This document shows positions 39,456 to 51,799 of a DNA stretch of 64,000 nucleotides, one piece after another; positions within the stretch are counted from its first letter, which is position 1; every line of letters begins with the position of its first letter. A model generated the notes under the pieces. The model was not told the origin of the DNA and ran no database searches. It saw only the letters and a list, made by a program, of their open reading frames with translations. A program made the position numbers and the translations under genes. Origin of the DNA: Toxonevra muliebris (Eukaryota > Arthropoda > Insecta > Diptera > Pallopteridae); assembly GCA_963691655.1 (NCBI GenBank), contig OY829326.1, forward strand, positions 24,416,878 to 24,480,877, in the 5' to 3' direction.

Positions 39456-42400
39456 TTTCTTTAGAAAAACTGTTTCTCGGCAAAAACTAGTGTGAGCTCT
39501 AAAGCAATACAAACACGTCCGAGGCATATATTCCCTAAGAAATCTTAACAGACCGTTAAGCTGCGTTCACAGATCTAAATTACAACAGATCTAAATAACA
39601 GCTAACTTTCGATGTATGAGTAAATAACGCAATACTTTAAATTGGATTTAACATTATATCAGGATAAGTTATCTTTTCGAATACTGTGCAGCGAAAGGGA
39701 GTGGACGGAATTCTCAACGAACCAAACTCATGAATGCTTTAACTTATATCGATCAAAAAGAAAACCAAAAGTTAGTAAGCAGATGGAATTCAATGATTTT
39801 CAGCTGTACCTTTACCCAGGGCTTTATGAATACTTTGATCGATCACTGCAGGGGTTCAGTCCTCTGGATGAAATTTCAAAGCTCCACTCATTTATCCTAT
39901 TATATTAAACTTTCAAGATGATTTATGATTCCAATAGAACCTCCGAGCTAGTTTCACAATGTTCTCTTTTGTGGGGCATAGGGTAACGAAAATCTCATTT
40001 CATTTATTTTAATCTGTTATTAGATGTTTTAGTTGCAGTTTTTGTTGTTGTTAATTTATTGTCCTCTAGATTGTTGCTAGTTTTGCAACTCTACATGAGC
40101 TTTGACGATTCCATTCGAATGCCTGGTTTGTAAGATGAATAATGTTAGTTTAGGCGCGTAAGTATATTTCATTTGAACTCCAGACCTTTGTCACTGCTTA
40201 AAAAAAAAGAAAAGTTGGCTGACAGATTTCAGGTTTAATACAAATTATGATGTGATGTAATAGGATATCAATTATTTCTGTTTTTTACGAATTTTTCATG
40301 AGCAATTTCGTTTTAGTGAATATAGCAACTTCAAAAATACATTCGCAATGCAATACAATGTAAAAATAATAATTTTAAATTATTTTAATAATATATTTAA
40401 TTTTGATTTAGTTGTTAAGTTTTTATTAAACTACGTAGTTTGCAATCTCTTCTCCATATGACTTAAAACTTTATTGCGTTCTGATTTTAAAAATTACCTC
40501 CAGACATCCATCAGAAATATTAAATATTTTTTAATTATTGCGATGCAATTTTTTCTCACACATTCATAGTTCGTTACAAGTTAAGAGTTTTATAACTAAA
40601 CAGCAAAAGTGAATCCTGGTCACGTCTCAATGATGACATTTAGAAAGGAGGAGAGATAAAATCTCTTTCTGACATTAGTAGATCCCAGTGCAATAAAGCA
40701 AAAAGAACATATACACACACACATTTACAAGTGTATGCATGTGTGTGTATGTGTTTCAATTGTATATTTATTTCACATATTTGTCATGCTGGACTTGAAT
40801 TTTTCATTGTGCTTTTCATTGTAATTTGATTTTCATTTCTGTTATGCTGCTCTTTCTTTTACTAGATTGTATTTTTGATTTTTTTTTTTTGCTACGCTTA
40901 TACTTACTTATAAGCGTATGTGTGCGTGTAAATCCTTTTTTTTTTTTTGTTTTGTTGCCACCACATCAGCAGCAGTAATAGCAGCAACAGCAGAAAAAGC
41001 ATCAGCAGCGACATCACGTTCATTTGTTGCTGTTAGGGATTTATTTTTAATTTCGCAACGTTTTGACATTTGTGTGACGGTTGGTCATATGAAAGTGTCC
41101 CAGTGTTTCAGTATACACTGTGACATATACACACACATGTGTATATGTTTTTATATGCAATTATGTGTGTGTATTTGTATGTACATTACACATACATTTC
41201 TCTTTGTTCGTACGTGATTTTCTGGTTAAATTTAATTAACAAGCAAATACTTGACTTTAATTGACAATTGCACATACACATTTGTACAAATGTTTATATG
41301 TATGAATGTGTATGTGTGCATTTACAAATTAGTGACATAATTGTCATAAAGCGTTTCTGGGACAGCAGCAGCAAAAGAAACAGCAATCGCTGATTACAAA
41401 ATAACAAATCAATTAAATCTTAATGCAAAGTCAAAGAGAAAAATGCTTAAAGGAATTTTACTGCATACAACATTTTAAGTAATTAATATTGATCTTAATG
41501 AAATAGAATATGTGAGAAAATACTTACGAGAACTTACAATTTTAAATCTTTGTCTGTAATTTTTGAGTCATCAAATCATCAAATTAAATACAATTTAGAT
41601 TTTTTAATTTTATTATTTTTAAAGTGGATCCGTGTCAAACTAAATACTCAAATTCCCAGATAAAATATGTTGCGAGGCTTCAAATAAGAGAGTCTCTAAA
41701 GAAACTTAAAAATTGGCAACTAGAAGCTTTCTATAAGAAATCGATTACTGAATAAAGGCGTGGAATGAGATAAAAGTAATAGGCAAAACAACATAACTTC
41801 ATTATGCTGCTTACTCAAGACGCTATGCGTCTTCTGGGTTTAGTAGTTTATTCAGTTTCTCTGAATCTCGAATTGAGGTTGGCGAATTTGAGTGTGGTAT
41901 TGTTGTTATTTTGGTTCTTGGATTCGTCCATAATACGAAAATCAATTTTAAGGTCGACTTTTCCCTCACTATGAATATTTCCGCTAAGATTTGAGCCTAT
42001 TCATAACATCTGATTAGGTAAGCCATCGAATTTTTTAATACTTCTGGTCTAATGTCCGACAGAATATTCGACTTCGATTTGGTTCTTCGGGTATTCGGCC
42101 TAAAAAAGCAACTTTGGCTATTTTTCCCGAAGCCGAAGATTATAAGTTATTTTGTTATTTTGTAGTAAATTTTACTACAGATTGACAATGGAAACCTCTT
42201 ATTTAGAATTATTTATTCATACAAATAAATAAATTTGAAGTGGTTATATAAGAATTATATATATGCGGTTTCTGTATTATATTTTCTCCATTTGCTTATT
42301 CCATTTTTACAATCAAAAGTTACAGGAGGCTAAGCTAGGCAGGTGGTGTATTAGAATTTTCAATATGCATGACCTATTTCAAAAATTCTTCGGTTTCGGC

Positions 42401-42619
42401 TACGGCTAAAAAAACACCTTCGGTCAAACCCTACACTGGCCTTACATATCTACCAATTGTTTTCAAGCTAAGAGTTATTTTTGCAAAATCAATCTTACTT
42501 TTGACATATTCAGGGAAACTGATAAATTTAGATGTGGTTGACTAAAGAAACTAAGAAATTCGTCTTCAGAAACTAAATAGATCTTTTAAAATTCTTTTAA
42601 GTCTAGTTAAAATGATAAA
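39456..42619. other. Non-coding, no confident element
   Basis: AT-rich DNA with CA/TG microsatellites (40711-40754, 41128-41200) and CAG runs near 40965-41010 and 41365-41380. The frame 39642-39908 (88 codons) has no recognisable domain. Around 42085-42125 and 42385-42430 the words TTCGGCCTAAAAAA and TTCGGCTACGGC suggest a decayed transposon, but I could not define ends. Confidence 0.4.
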
Positions 42620-43330
42620 AACAAATCAGAAAAATTAGCATTGATTTTTCATTGTAAACAATTTCATTACGATTGAAAACTTCAATGGTAAATTTAAATT
42701 AATTTCATTTTTAATGCAAGTATTAGTTAAATTTGATATCCATTCAAAATTGTATTGCTAATTTAAGTTTCATTTCATTACCATTATATATTTTAAAGCT
42801 AAGGCTAGTTTAAATTCATTGCTATAAAAAATTTAAATGCTAATGAATTACCATTTAATTTCATTGCTATCAAAATGCTTGAATGCTTATGAAACTGCGT
42901 GTCATTGCTAATGCTAGTTTAATTTCATTGCCACTGAAAATTTCAATGCTAATTTGTGTATACATATGGTATATTTGAGTTCATTTCCATTGGAGCTTTT
43001 TATGCTCTAAAAATTTTAGTACTAACCCTGGAGCAATAATATTAATTTTAGTTTATTTCGTTTCCTATTAAAAAATGTAATGCTAGTTTTATTTTGATTT
43101 CATTACTATTAAAATTTTAATACTAATGTTTATTCATTTTTAAATTTTATTGCGTAGCTTTACTTCACTAACATTTAAAATTTTCACGCCAGTTTTTGAA
43201 TGTTAGTTCAATTACATTGCCATTGAAAATGTTATTTAAAATTTGATTACCAATGAACATTTTAATACTAATGTTTTGTTTAATTTCATTAACATTGAAA
43301 ATTTTAATGCTTGCGCTAGGTTAGTTTATT
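42620..43330. repeat. Degenerate array, word like TTCATTGCTATTGAAAATTTTAATGCTAA
   Basis: About 700 bp of recurring ATTTCATT, CATTGCCATTGAAAA, ATTTTAATGCTAAT and GCTAGTTTAA words, all on one strand, spaced roughly 50-70 bp apart and strongly diverged. Similar words recur sparsely at 49960-50000 and 51400-51620. It is not coding. Confidence 0.6.
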
Positions 43331-43451
43331 CCTTATAAGCTAAAATTTATCATAAGAACAATAAACGTAAATAAATTTCGAAGAAGGTATAAGTTCTACT
43401 GATGGAAAGCTTCTGTAGGCGAGCATTCCTTTAATGCTGTAGTATTGGGAG

Positions 43452-43596
43452 CACTAGCGACCACAAAGGGGGATGTTTGGGGTCAAAGAAATCCCTCCTT
43501 GCATTATTATCATTAGTCATGAATCAATAAAAATTTTAAGGGACAAAAATTAAGCCCACTACCTCTCCTTTTAGGTAATCTTTGGATCTGCTAGTG
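43452..43596. mobile_element. Candidate CACTA-type MITE
   Basis: The left end is CACTAGCGACC; the right end reverse-complements to CACTAGCAGATCC. The size is about 145 bp. CACTA termini suggest an EnSpm-like origin. A similar left end, CACTAGCGGATCC, occurs at 53415. No TSD was recognised, so support is weak. Confidence 0.25.
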
Positions 43597-43689
43597 GTTA
43601 AGAGTAATGCAATATTTTAAAAATGCATTGATCGTTTTATTTTAATTGAAAAATCCACTGCTGATGAGAGCTACCTACATTTTTTTTAG

Positions 43690-44165
43690 TATTAAATAGC
43701 GCTAGAGTGATGTTTAGAGTAGAGATACCTAGAGTAGAGGTTCTCACGTTCTACAGCGTTACTTCGTCATTTTAACTAGTACTTAAAACTATAGAATATA
43801 AAACGGATTGGTGATACATAAGAGGCTCTTATAGTTGTAGTATAAAGAGGAGAGCTTCTTAGAGAAGAGAACCACAGAATAGAGGTCCAACAAATAGATG
43901 TCCTTAGAGTTTATGTATTTTGAGAGAAAAAAAATTTAAAAATTTCAATTCAGAGGCGAGAATTTCAGAGTCGTGAATTTTAGAGTCAGGAATTTCAAAG
44001 TTAAGAATTTCAAATCCGAGAGTTTCGGAGTCGAGATCTTTGAAGTAGAGATTCACATAATAGAGGTTCCGACAGTAGAGAGCCCGATTATAGAGAGATC
44101 AAGTGTAGTAGCATCTAGGGTAGATATCTCAGAACAGAGTATACCTTATATCACTAGCGTATCTA
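43690..44165. repeat. Degenerate purine-rich array, word like GAATTTCAGAGTCGAGA
   Basis: Recurring AGAGTAGAG, GAATTTCAGAGTC, GTTCCGACAGTAGAGAG and similar words with G/A excess on the + strand, densest at 43950-44110. The frame across 43973-44209 (VKNFKSESF..., VEIHIIEVPTVESP) is a product of the repeat. It ends at the Tc1-like element. Confidence 0.55.
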
Positions 44166-45958
44166 CATCATCTGTCCAACGAATTACGAACTATGGAATT
44201 TTTTTATAATATGCCATTTTACGATCAGGTTTTCTATTTAAAAGACAATGCAGAAGCCTTTTCTAATATATCAAATATCTAGAAAATCGTTTCAAAATTT
44301 AATTAGGTCCCCTACTTTTTGAATAATGGTTCAAAACCAACGAAGCTATTGATTTTATTCATTCGTTCTTAAAGTCTTAGCGATTTTACTCGAAAATTAT
44401 TGCAAAAAATGGCGAAAATTTATAATTTGCGAAACTTGCTAAAGATTTTGACAAACGTGAGTAAAAAGATTTGGATTTTAGTTATATGTAATTTTACCCA
44501 AAACATTGGTTTGTTTTCGTATTGAAGTTTTTTTTAGAAATGGCTCGAAATGGCGAAAAAATGACATACAGGTGGAGAAGAAGAAGCAAGTTGCGACTCT
44601 TCTGAAAGAGAGAAGCTCTAGATATTCCAAAATAGGCCAAATTGGAATTTCAAAAACAACGGTGGCTGATATCGCGAAAAAGTTCAATAACTCATCTGAT
44701 GAGATGACGACTTTTTACAATGATCGGCAAAATTGCACGGGCAAGCGGATAACTACCTTGAGAGAAGATCTCTTAATTGTGAGGAAAGCATTGGAAGTTC
44801 GAGCTGCAATACCACAGAATATTTCAGAAGAGAGAGAGAGAGACTCTGGTGTTGATATATGGCTTCATACACTGCGTAGGCGATTTTATGAAAATGCTTT
44901 AATATATAGGAGGGCAATTTAAAAGCCGAAATTAACGAATTTAAGGCGGCGATGGCGCTTTTTGTCTGCTCAACTGCATAAGGATTATAATGTAAATTAT
45001 TGGAACAATTTCGGTTTTTTTTAAATAAATTTTTGGGCTTTTTATATTTGAAAGAAAGAACACCATTAAATTTTAGCTTTCTAATTTTTTTCGTAGATCA
45101 TCTTTAGCGACGAATGCCGTCTGGAGGCCGAGACTGAGATCGAAAGATATGTATCGAGAAGGATGGGGGAACGGTTTTCTAGCCACTATATCCTTCCTAT
45201 AATCAATCATTTACCTGCAGTTTTGGTTTGGTGCTTCATTTCCAGCGAAGAACCTGACCCTATACAGTTCGTTGAGGGTGCCATGCACTCTGGACAGTAT
45301 ATTGCTGTTCTAGAAAATGTTTTGGTACAACATCCAGAACACCTGCAGCTTCTGCCAGAAGAATACACATTTATGCAAGATGGTGCGCCTTGCCACACAT
45401 CCAGGGCCAGTATTAAATGTTTAAATTCATTGAATTTAAAGGTGCTTCCGTGGCCTGGCAATTCTCTGGACCTTAACCGCATAGAATATTGCTGGACTTA
45501 TCGTAAATGAAAGGTCTATCAACGTAGAAATATCAGAGTTGCAGATCTAAAAGATAACATTGAAGACGTGTGGGCAAATGGACTTAGAGCAATGATAGAG
45601 AATTGTATTTGAAGCATGTCTGCTTTAATAAAGGTTGTTCTGAAGAATAGGGGTGGGGTAACAAAATATTGAAAATATGCAAAACGTTTAGTAAGACAAA
45701 TAAATTACATGTTTTGATGAACAATTAAAGTGCAATTTTGTTAGGTTAGGTTAGGTTAGGTTGGAGTGGCTGTCGAGAGACACACTTAGGCCTGAACGGC
45801 CCATTGTGATACCACATAGTTGGACCTACAGTTTAACGCCGATTCCGAACGGCGGTGCAATTTTGTTAATTTAGACACAATTCTTTTTTTTTTTATTACT
45901 ACTCAAAGTTAAAATATTGCATTTTTTTCATCGTTCGTAATTCGTTAGACAGATACTG
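44166..45958 (+). mobile_element. Tc1-like transposon, complete ends, decayed DD34E transposase
   Basis: TA flanks both ends (44164-44165, 45959-45960). The left end starts CATCATCTGTCC and the right end reverse-complements to CAGTATCTGTCT, then both share AACGAATTACGAAC. An N-terminal DNA-binding part (SKTTVADIAKKFN) is open in 44506-44922. The catalytic part has IFSDECR (about 45105), FMQDGAPCHTS (45375) and LDLNRIEYCW (45470). There are 34 residues between the second Asp and the Glu, the Tc1 DD34E spacing. The C-terminus is KNRGGVTKY. In-frame stops (RRAI-stop, TYRK-stop) kill it. About 86 bp between YWNN and IIFSDECR is non-coding and ends TTTTTTTCGTAG. A SINE fragment disrupts 45744-45854. 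Confidence 0.88.
45744..45854 (-). mobile_element. 5'-truncated SINE-B fragment with (TTAGG)-like tail and 14-bp TSD
   Basis: The TSD GTGCAATTTTGTTA is perfect at 45730-45743 and 45855-45868. Read on the minus strand it starts CGCCGTTCGGAATCGGCG, continues through the SINE-B tail module and ends in four AACCT repeats. On the + strand these look like (TTAGG)n but they are the SINE's own tail. It lies inside the 3' end of the Tc1-like element. Confidence 0.85.
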
Positions 45959-45960
45959 TA

Positions 45961-48717
45961 AAGGTTGCAGAAGTGGAGGTTTTCTATTTTTGCAATCGTT
46001 CAAAAAATCTTTTAATTCAGGTTCAACGATCATTATAGCTGAGTAAGATGTATTGGACTTAAACCCCTCCCTTTGGATTCACTAGTGCCTTATTATCTAA
46101 TGATTTTTTCGGGAAGCAGAAAAATTATTTACCTTGTCGACCAGTGTAATCTTTCAACTTTCAGCTCAAGAGCTTAATTAAATTAAACTTTTGAAAAAAT
46201 AAACGCACATATTTACAGATTCATACACACTCTTTGTTTTTTGTTTTTTTTGTTGGCACATGTGAAAATACACCCACTGCATACAGACAGACAAATGTAC
46301 GCTGAACATTTCTGACACATGCACACATACATGAAAGTTAACACACAATCGCACCAACACCTTTAATCCTTTAAATTGAATACTTTTGTAAAATGCAAAG
46401 GTAGGAGATACAGTCTGATACCCGCATACACACACACATCAGCGCCTACATACATATGGACAGCTATACATGACTAACTTCCTGACTTCATGTACCTACC
46501 ATTGCATATAGCTACTATTTTGAAAATTAACTTCAATGTAAGTAAAACATACAACACACGTTGTTGGTGCTGCCTGCTGTAGCTTGTTGTTGCTTTCTGC
46601 TGCTGTTGCTTGTTTGCTGCAGTCAAATCAAGATAATATTCAGTTAAATTCATGAAAGTTGGCTGAAAGCGGGATGGCCACATAAAAGCTTCGACTATCC
46701 ATTCCAATTTACTCTTCTCCTCCGCTCGACTATCAAATCCATTCAATGTTATATTATGAAAGCAGCCAGCAGCGCGACTATGTAAACGGACTGACTCCCT
46801 GACTGACTGAGTATAATGTAGCTCACGTTTTAGGCAGACTAAGGTAGGGTTTAACATTTTTTTAATCAACATCCTGCCACCAGGAAAGGTTTTTTTTTCA
46901 GTTGCTGTTGGTTAGTCGTTCCCATTGCTGTTGTTGTTGGTGTTGATGATGAGGTACTTTTACGTGTATAACATTGATAGCGTAAGTAGATAGATACTTT
47001 AAGTACTAAAGGTTCTAGTACATACACTGCTGTGTTTCGGCAATAGCAGGAGCATTTGTTAAGGAACATGCTGTCATGTTTGGCTGTTTAATTTATTATG
47101 TGGTTGTTTTTGTAGCTACTGGCTGTGTATACACTAGGCATTATAGCTGCTACTTATAATGATAGTAAGAAATTAAAAATTAAATAAAGCAGTGGTAAAT
47201 AGAAATGTGAACATAATTAAATACATTTGAAATACATTTAATTTGAGTGGGGTAAAAATGTGTGTGAAATTTTAGTAGTTTTCTTGAGGTCAAGTTGGAG
47301 ATGATTTTTAAAAATTTGTTACTTCAATTATCACTCTACCAATACAGAGTTGTTTAATTACAAATCAAACTTCACGCATCTTTAAAAAAAATCGGTCCTG
47401 CCGCGATGTGTTTCATATCAAAATTTTCAACTTACTTGATCTGAATGCATTTGCGAGATATATCCTGATGCCATATCTATTTTAAGCTTAGGGTTTTCCC
47501 CCAACATTTGTTACATCCTAATAATTTTCTTTTTGTAAGTCGAAGACATTGAAGGTCAACCAAAGCCAGGCAAGTCTTCAACCACTTGTTGTCCTTCCTG
47601 GAATGATTTAAATAACTCGTGCTCACGAGTTTTCGATTAAGCTGACTCGTTGTAATTCTAGTTCAACCATTCAGTAGATAATATTTTGTTGGCTAAAAAA
47701 AGTTTGAGGCAAACTTTTTTTCCATATTTTTATCTCTTTTAAAAACCTCAAGGCACACTTGAGGTCGATTAACTTAATCAAAACTTATATATATATACTG
47801 GTCGACAGTTACATACCTTTCATACCTTTAAGGTGAGATTTTGATGATAAAATTCTTTTCTCTCTTCAAGGTGAATACTACAGCCATTCAAAATCATCAG
47901 ATTATTCATGAATTATAACATTTTTTGAGGGAACGAAAAACTTAAATCTTAAAACCAATCTTTTGATCTTCTAGTGAACTCTTGTAATACAATATTACTC
48001 AAGCTAAGTACAAATCAATAAATTAATAATTTCTTAACCAATAAAGTTTCCTCTGTCTCTGTTTATCTTAATGCCTGAGGAAGAATATGCATGAATAAAA
48101 AATTATATTTTTCTCAGACAAGTAAAAATATTTAAGAAAATTGTTTTTAAAATACTTTTTTTCCCTAAGTTAATGTAAAAGAATGAAACAAACATTTTCG
48201 TTGTAAAAGAGATCAAGTTGCAAAGTGGAATAAAAAATAAAAAGATACAAAAACTTTCTAAATTGCATTCAATAACAAACAAACAACAAATTCAAAACAA
48301 TCTTTGGCTATAAAGATTTGCTTGCTTTATAAATTTAAGTTGCTCTCTTTCTTGCTAGTTCTGTTTTTTGTTTAAGACAAAAATGAACAAAAAATAGAAA
48401 TACAAAAAGCAAAAGACCAAATCGTAGAAAAAAGTAAAGTATAAACAAAATATGAAAAGGGAAAAGAAAAAACAAAAAGGAAAAAGGAAAGACCAAATTC
48501 AGATTATGATGACATTGGCGTCTTATTAAATATTAATGAAAACCAAATGGCACTCATTCAATACACAAAAGAAAACGTTTTACGCACTTCCCCTCTCTCG
48601 GTTTTTGTTGTTGTCGTTTTACATAAAAACCGAAAAGTTTAAAAAGTTTTTTCTTTTTGTTTTTGGTTTTTTTGGAAAATGTTGCACACGGGACATTTCG
48701 GTATCAAAGTTTATTTA

Positions 48718-48749
<32 letters not shown>

Positions 48750-50020
48750 CAAACAAGCAAGGCGAGTGGGCAGTTGGAGGGGAGGATCAACATGCGTAGG
48801 GGCTGAAAATTGACTACAATACCATTGAGACATAATATTTGTGATTTTTGGCGTTGAGTTTTAATGTTATTTTTTGTTGTTATTATTATTTTATGATAAC
48901 TTTTAAAACAAGTCTGAGAATTATGTTTATTTTATGGAAAATAATGACAATAATTTTTTGTGTTTTTTATTTTTTTGCTTATTAAAACGTGACGAAATTT
49001 TTAAATAAAATATTTGGTTATTGGTTTTAGAGTTTATATGGTAGGCTGCTAAAAATTTGAAGTTATGTTTTTTTTGCTTTTTGAAGGTACAATAAAGATA
49101 ATAATTTAAAGTTAGATTGCGTTATCAAGCGCAGAAAATGTTAGAAAGGAACAGCTACGGAAATTTACTCTGAACCTTGGAAGTACGATAGCAGCGAATA
49201 TGAGTGACTATTCCTACTATTCATACCATTCATTTATTGCGTTTGATGATGTGCGTTGAAAATTTGGCAGCCTTTGATTCTTCCATAAGCTGACGTTTGT
49301 TTTCGACCAGGTCAAGGCATGAGGCAAAACATGTTCAATCTTTTTCTCATATCTGCAACCGTTGAAGACATTAGCCATTGCTAGAAATCCCAAATGAAGG
49401 AGTTTGAAGCTTTGTTTGAAGGCTTGCGCCATCTGGTTTCTGCAACGTCAACAAGTAATACAGAAAATCTTCAATCATTTTTAGCATTTCGTCACGCCAC
49501 CAACCTCTTTGGATAATAATGGAATCGAGAAGCATTTTTTTTAACAACTAAGTGAAAGTAAGTTGCTGACTGAACTACAGTGCTTGCTAATTAGCATTTT
49601 ATCGGTTTTTGCATTGATTAATTAATACATTATAATTGAAATAATCATGACTAATGAAAGTTCAATTGCATTGAAGATTATAATATTAATGTTGCAACTT
49701 AACTTTGTATACTTGCAAAATAATAACAATGAACATAAACTTTCATTAATGTATTCAAAGTTAGCAGACAATGAAATTCGAAACAAGAGTTTGCCTTCTT
49801 CTGATTTCTGCGAAATTAGAAAGTAACACAGAAAATGTTCAAGATATTTTACCTTGCCTCTAACTCTGCAACCTTTTAAAATATCAAAATAAAATGAGGA
49901 CCTATTTAAAAATCTTGCGCTGTTTTCAGTGAATAGCCAAGTAGTAATGAAAGTGATCATGTATTGGCATTGAAAAATTTAATGCCAATGATTTAGTTCA
50001 AATTCACACGAAAACCTTAA
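45961..50020. other. Non-coding, no gene recognised
   Basis: AT-rich DNA with CA microsatellites (46420-46437) and CTG runs near 46560-46620 and 46905-46945. The 132-codon minus-strand frame 46474-46872 runs through CTG-rich sequence and lacks domain features. Poly-A at 48724-48747; (AAAAG)-rich at 48400-48490. Confidence 0.45.
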
Positions 50021-50139
50021 CCCATTAAGGATGAGCGGAAAACAAAGTAGATAGATCAAGAAAGTAACTTGAGAAAAAAATTATTTTTGAACCTGGCTCA
50101 GCGACAAGTTGCCATATGACACCGCTAGGCATTACTGGG
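50021..50139. mobile_element. Candidate TTAA-flanked MITE, 119 bp
   Basis: TTAA lies at 50017-50020 and 50140-50143. The ends are CCCATTAAGGATGAGCGG and, reversed, CCCAGTAATGCCTAGCGG (13 of 18 matching). CCC ends next to TTAA fit a piggyBac-type MITE. The arms are diverged. Confidence 0.5.
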
Positions 50140-50143
50140 TTAA

Positions 50144-50715
50144 ATGATAAAAACGATAATGGTTGACCATTTTGACTATTTACTTCATCGGCGCGGTTAG
50201 TAATCGAAATAAGAATCTCTTGGCTAGTGTACTGTTTGCTCCCAACAACTTGTCATGTAATCATGTAAACCAACAATAGATCTCTAAATTTGGAGCGGGG
50301 ACACAGGTTGTTAATACAAATTACAGGACGAAAGTGGGTAGAATTGATAGATTTTGCGTGTCATCTCCCCATTAGTTGGTGAAAACGTATTTCCTTGAAC
50401 GTCATCCACGATGTAATGTGGAAATTATGTACCTAGATCAGTCCCGTTTTATAGTTTTGCGGGGTCCTGAGAGAATGTAAAATAGGGGGACCCTCTACTT
50501 AAATGAAGTTCTTATTAGTGAATAGAATACTCTCTATTCATATCACGTCCACATACAGTGTCATTCTAAAGTTTTGCAGGGCCCTGTGCGACGCAAACGA
50601 GAAAAAATATAGGCGATATGTGATATATATAAATAAATAGTACAATATCTGATTCATTTACGAGAATTGCGTGTGTGGGAGATACGACGTCAAGGGAAAG
50701 ACAAAATACGAGTAT
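50144..50715. other. No gene; short direct repeat
   Basis: The words TTTTGCGGGGTCCTG (about 50456) and TTTTGCAGGGCCCTG (about 50572) sit in similar context 116 bp apart. No element ends are visible. Confidence 0.3.
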
Positions 50716-50788
50716 GGGTGCGCTCCAAAAGTCGATAGAGTTCTAGTCGCACATAATTTTTGGCTCTATCGACTTTTGAAACGCACCC
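50716..50788. mobile_element. Short hairpin / fold-back element
   Basis: Arms of 25 bp with 2 mismatches (50716-50740, starting GGGTGCG, and 50764-50788, ending CGCACCC) enclose 23 bases. Both sides are flanked by TAT. It could be a minimal MITE remnant or a transcribed hairpin. The sequence alone does not decide. Confidence 0.55.
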
Positions 50789-51799
50789 TATGGGATGTAC
50801 ATTTAACCCTCAACGGGCTGATAAGGTAACCGGGTACTTGAATGGTTTTTAAACTGTGTTATTTCTCGAATTATGGGTTTTATGTGGCTGAGTCCTCGTG
50901 AAATCTTTAAAGACTTTATTTGGAGTTCAAAATTATAATTTCCTTGATTATTTTATAATAATTTCTTAAAAAAAATACAAAAAACTAAAACCAAGTCTCT
51001 TTCCAAGGTTCTGGAAAAAGAAATATGAAACAAAAGTTTGATACCTTTTGATTTCTGCAAGGAGAAGGAGCAACAAAAAAAAAAAAAAAAAAAAAAAACA
51101 AAAATTGTTAATCAAGCTAAAGTGGCATTGCTAACTAAGCAATTTATTGTTAATTAAAGCTGCAATGCAACATAATTTTGAACTCTTGGGGTGCATTATG
51201 ATGAACATGAGCAATCCATTCTATTACAAATGAGAGGAAGTACAAAACAATAATTTTGACGTCTCCTGAGTTCTGAAATGTCTGGAAGCAAAACGAAAAA
51301 TCTTCAATAAATTTTACCGTCTCCTTACCCTTGCTACTTTGCCAGATAATATTGAATGCAAGGGGAATTTTGTTGAATCTTGCACTTTATGCAATGAGTA
51401 GTATTTTGGTAATGTTAATCATTGAAAAATTCTTAAATAAAGTTTAAATAATGAAAAGCAAGCATAATTATCATTAAAAATGGCTCTATTTGATTGACAT
51501 TGCTTATTTTATCGCCTATGCTAGATACATACATTTCATTATCATTGAAAATTCATTTAAATTATGTCACAAACTTTATTTCATTGCTGATCGAAAATGT
51601 AATGCCAAGTGCATGGCTAATGAAAGAATCATTCCATTTTAGTAGATACTCACAAACAGATCCATGGGAAGAGTAGCAAATGTTTAGCAGTTAATCTTCC
51701 CTTCCTTTCTAAAGGAATAAAAAATTTAAAACATTTTAGTCCAAGGAATTTTGCCGATTAAGGAAAGGGAACTGTTGGATGAATCTTTACAGTATTTGA

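Noticed and set aside
43661..43690. CTGATGAGAG as a third hammerhead core
   Set aside because: No GAAA box, stem II or GTC follows in register. The same applies to CTGATGAG at 44696 and 57653 and CTGATGAA at 55413.
45741..45760. Interstitial telomere repeat (TTAGG)n
   Set aside because: It is the pentamer tail of a TSD-flanked SINE-B fragment.
46474..46872. 132-codon minus-strand open frame
   Set aside because: It runs through CTG-rich repeat DNA, has no recognisable domain, and has no supporting splice or promoter context.
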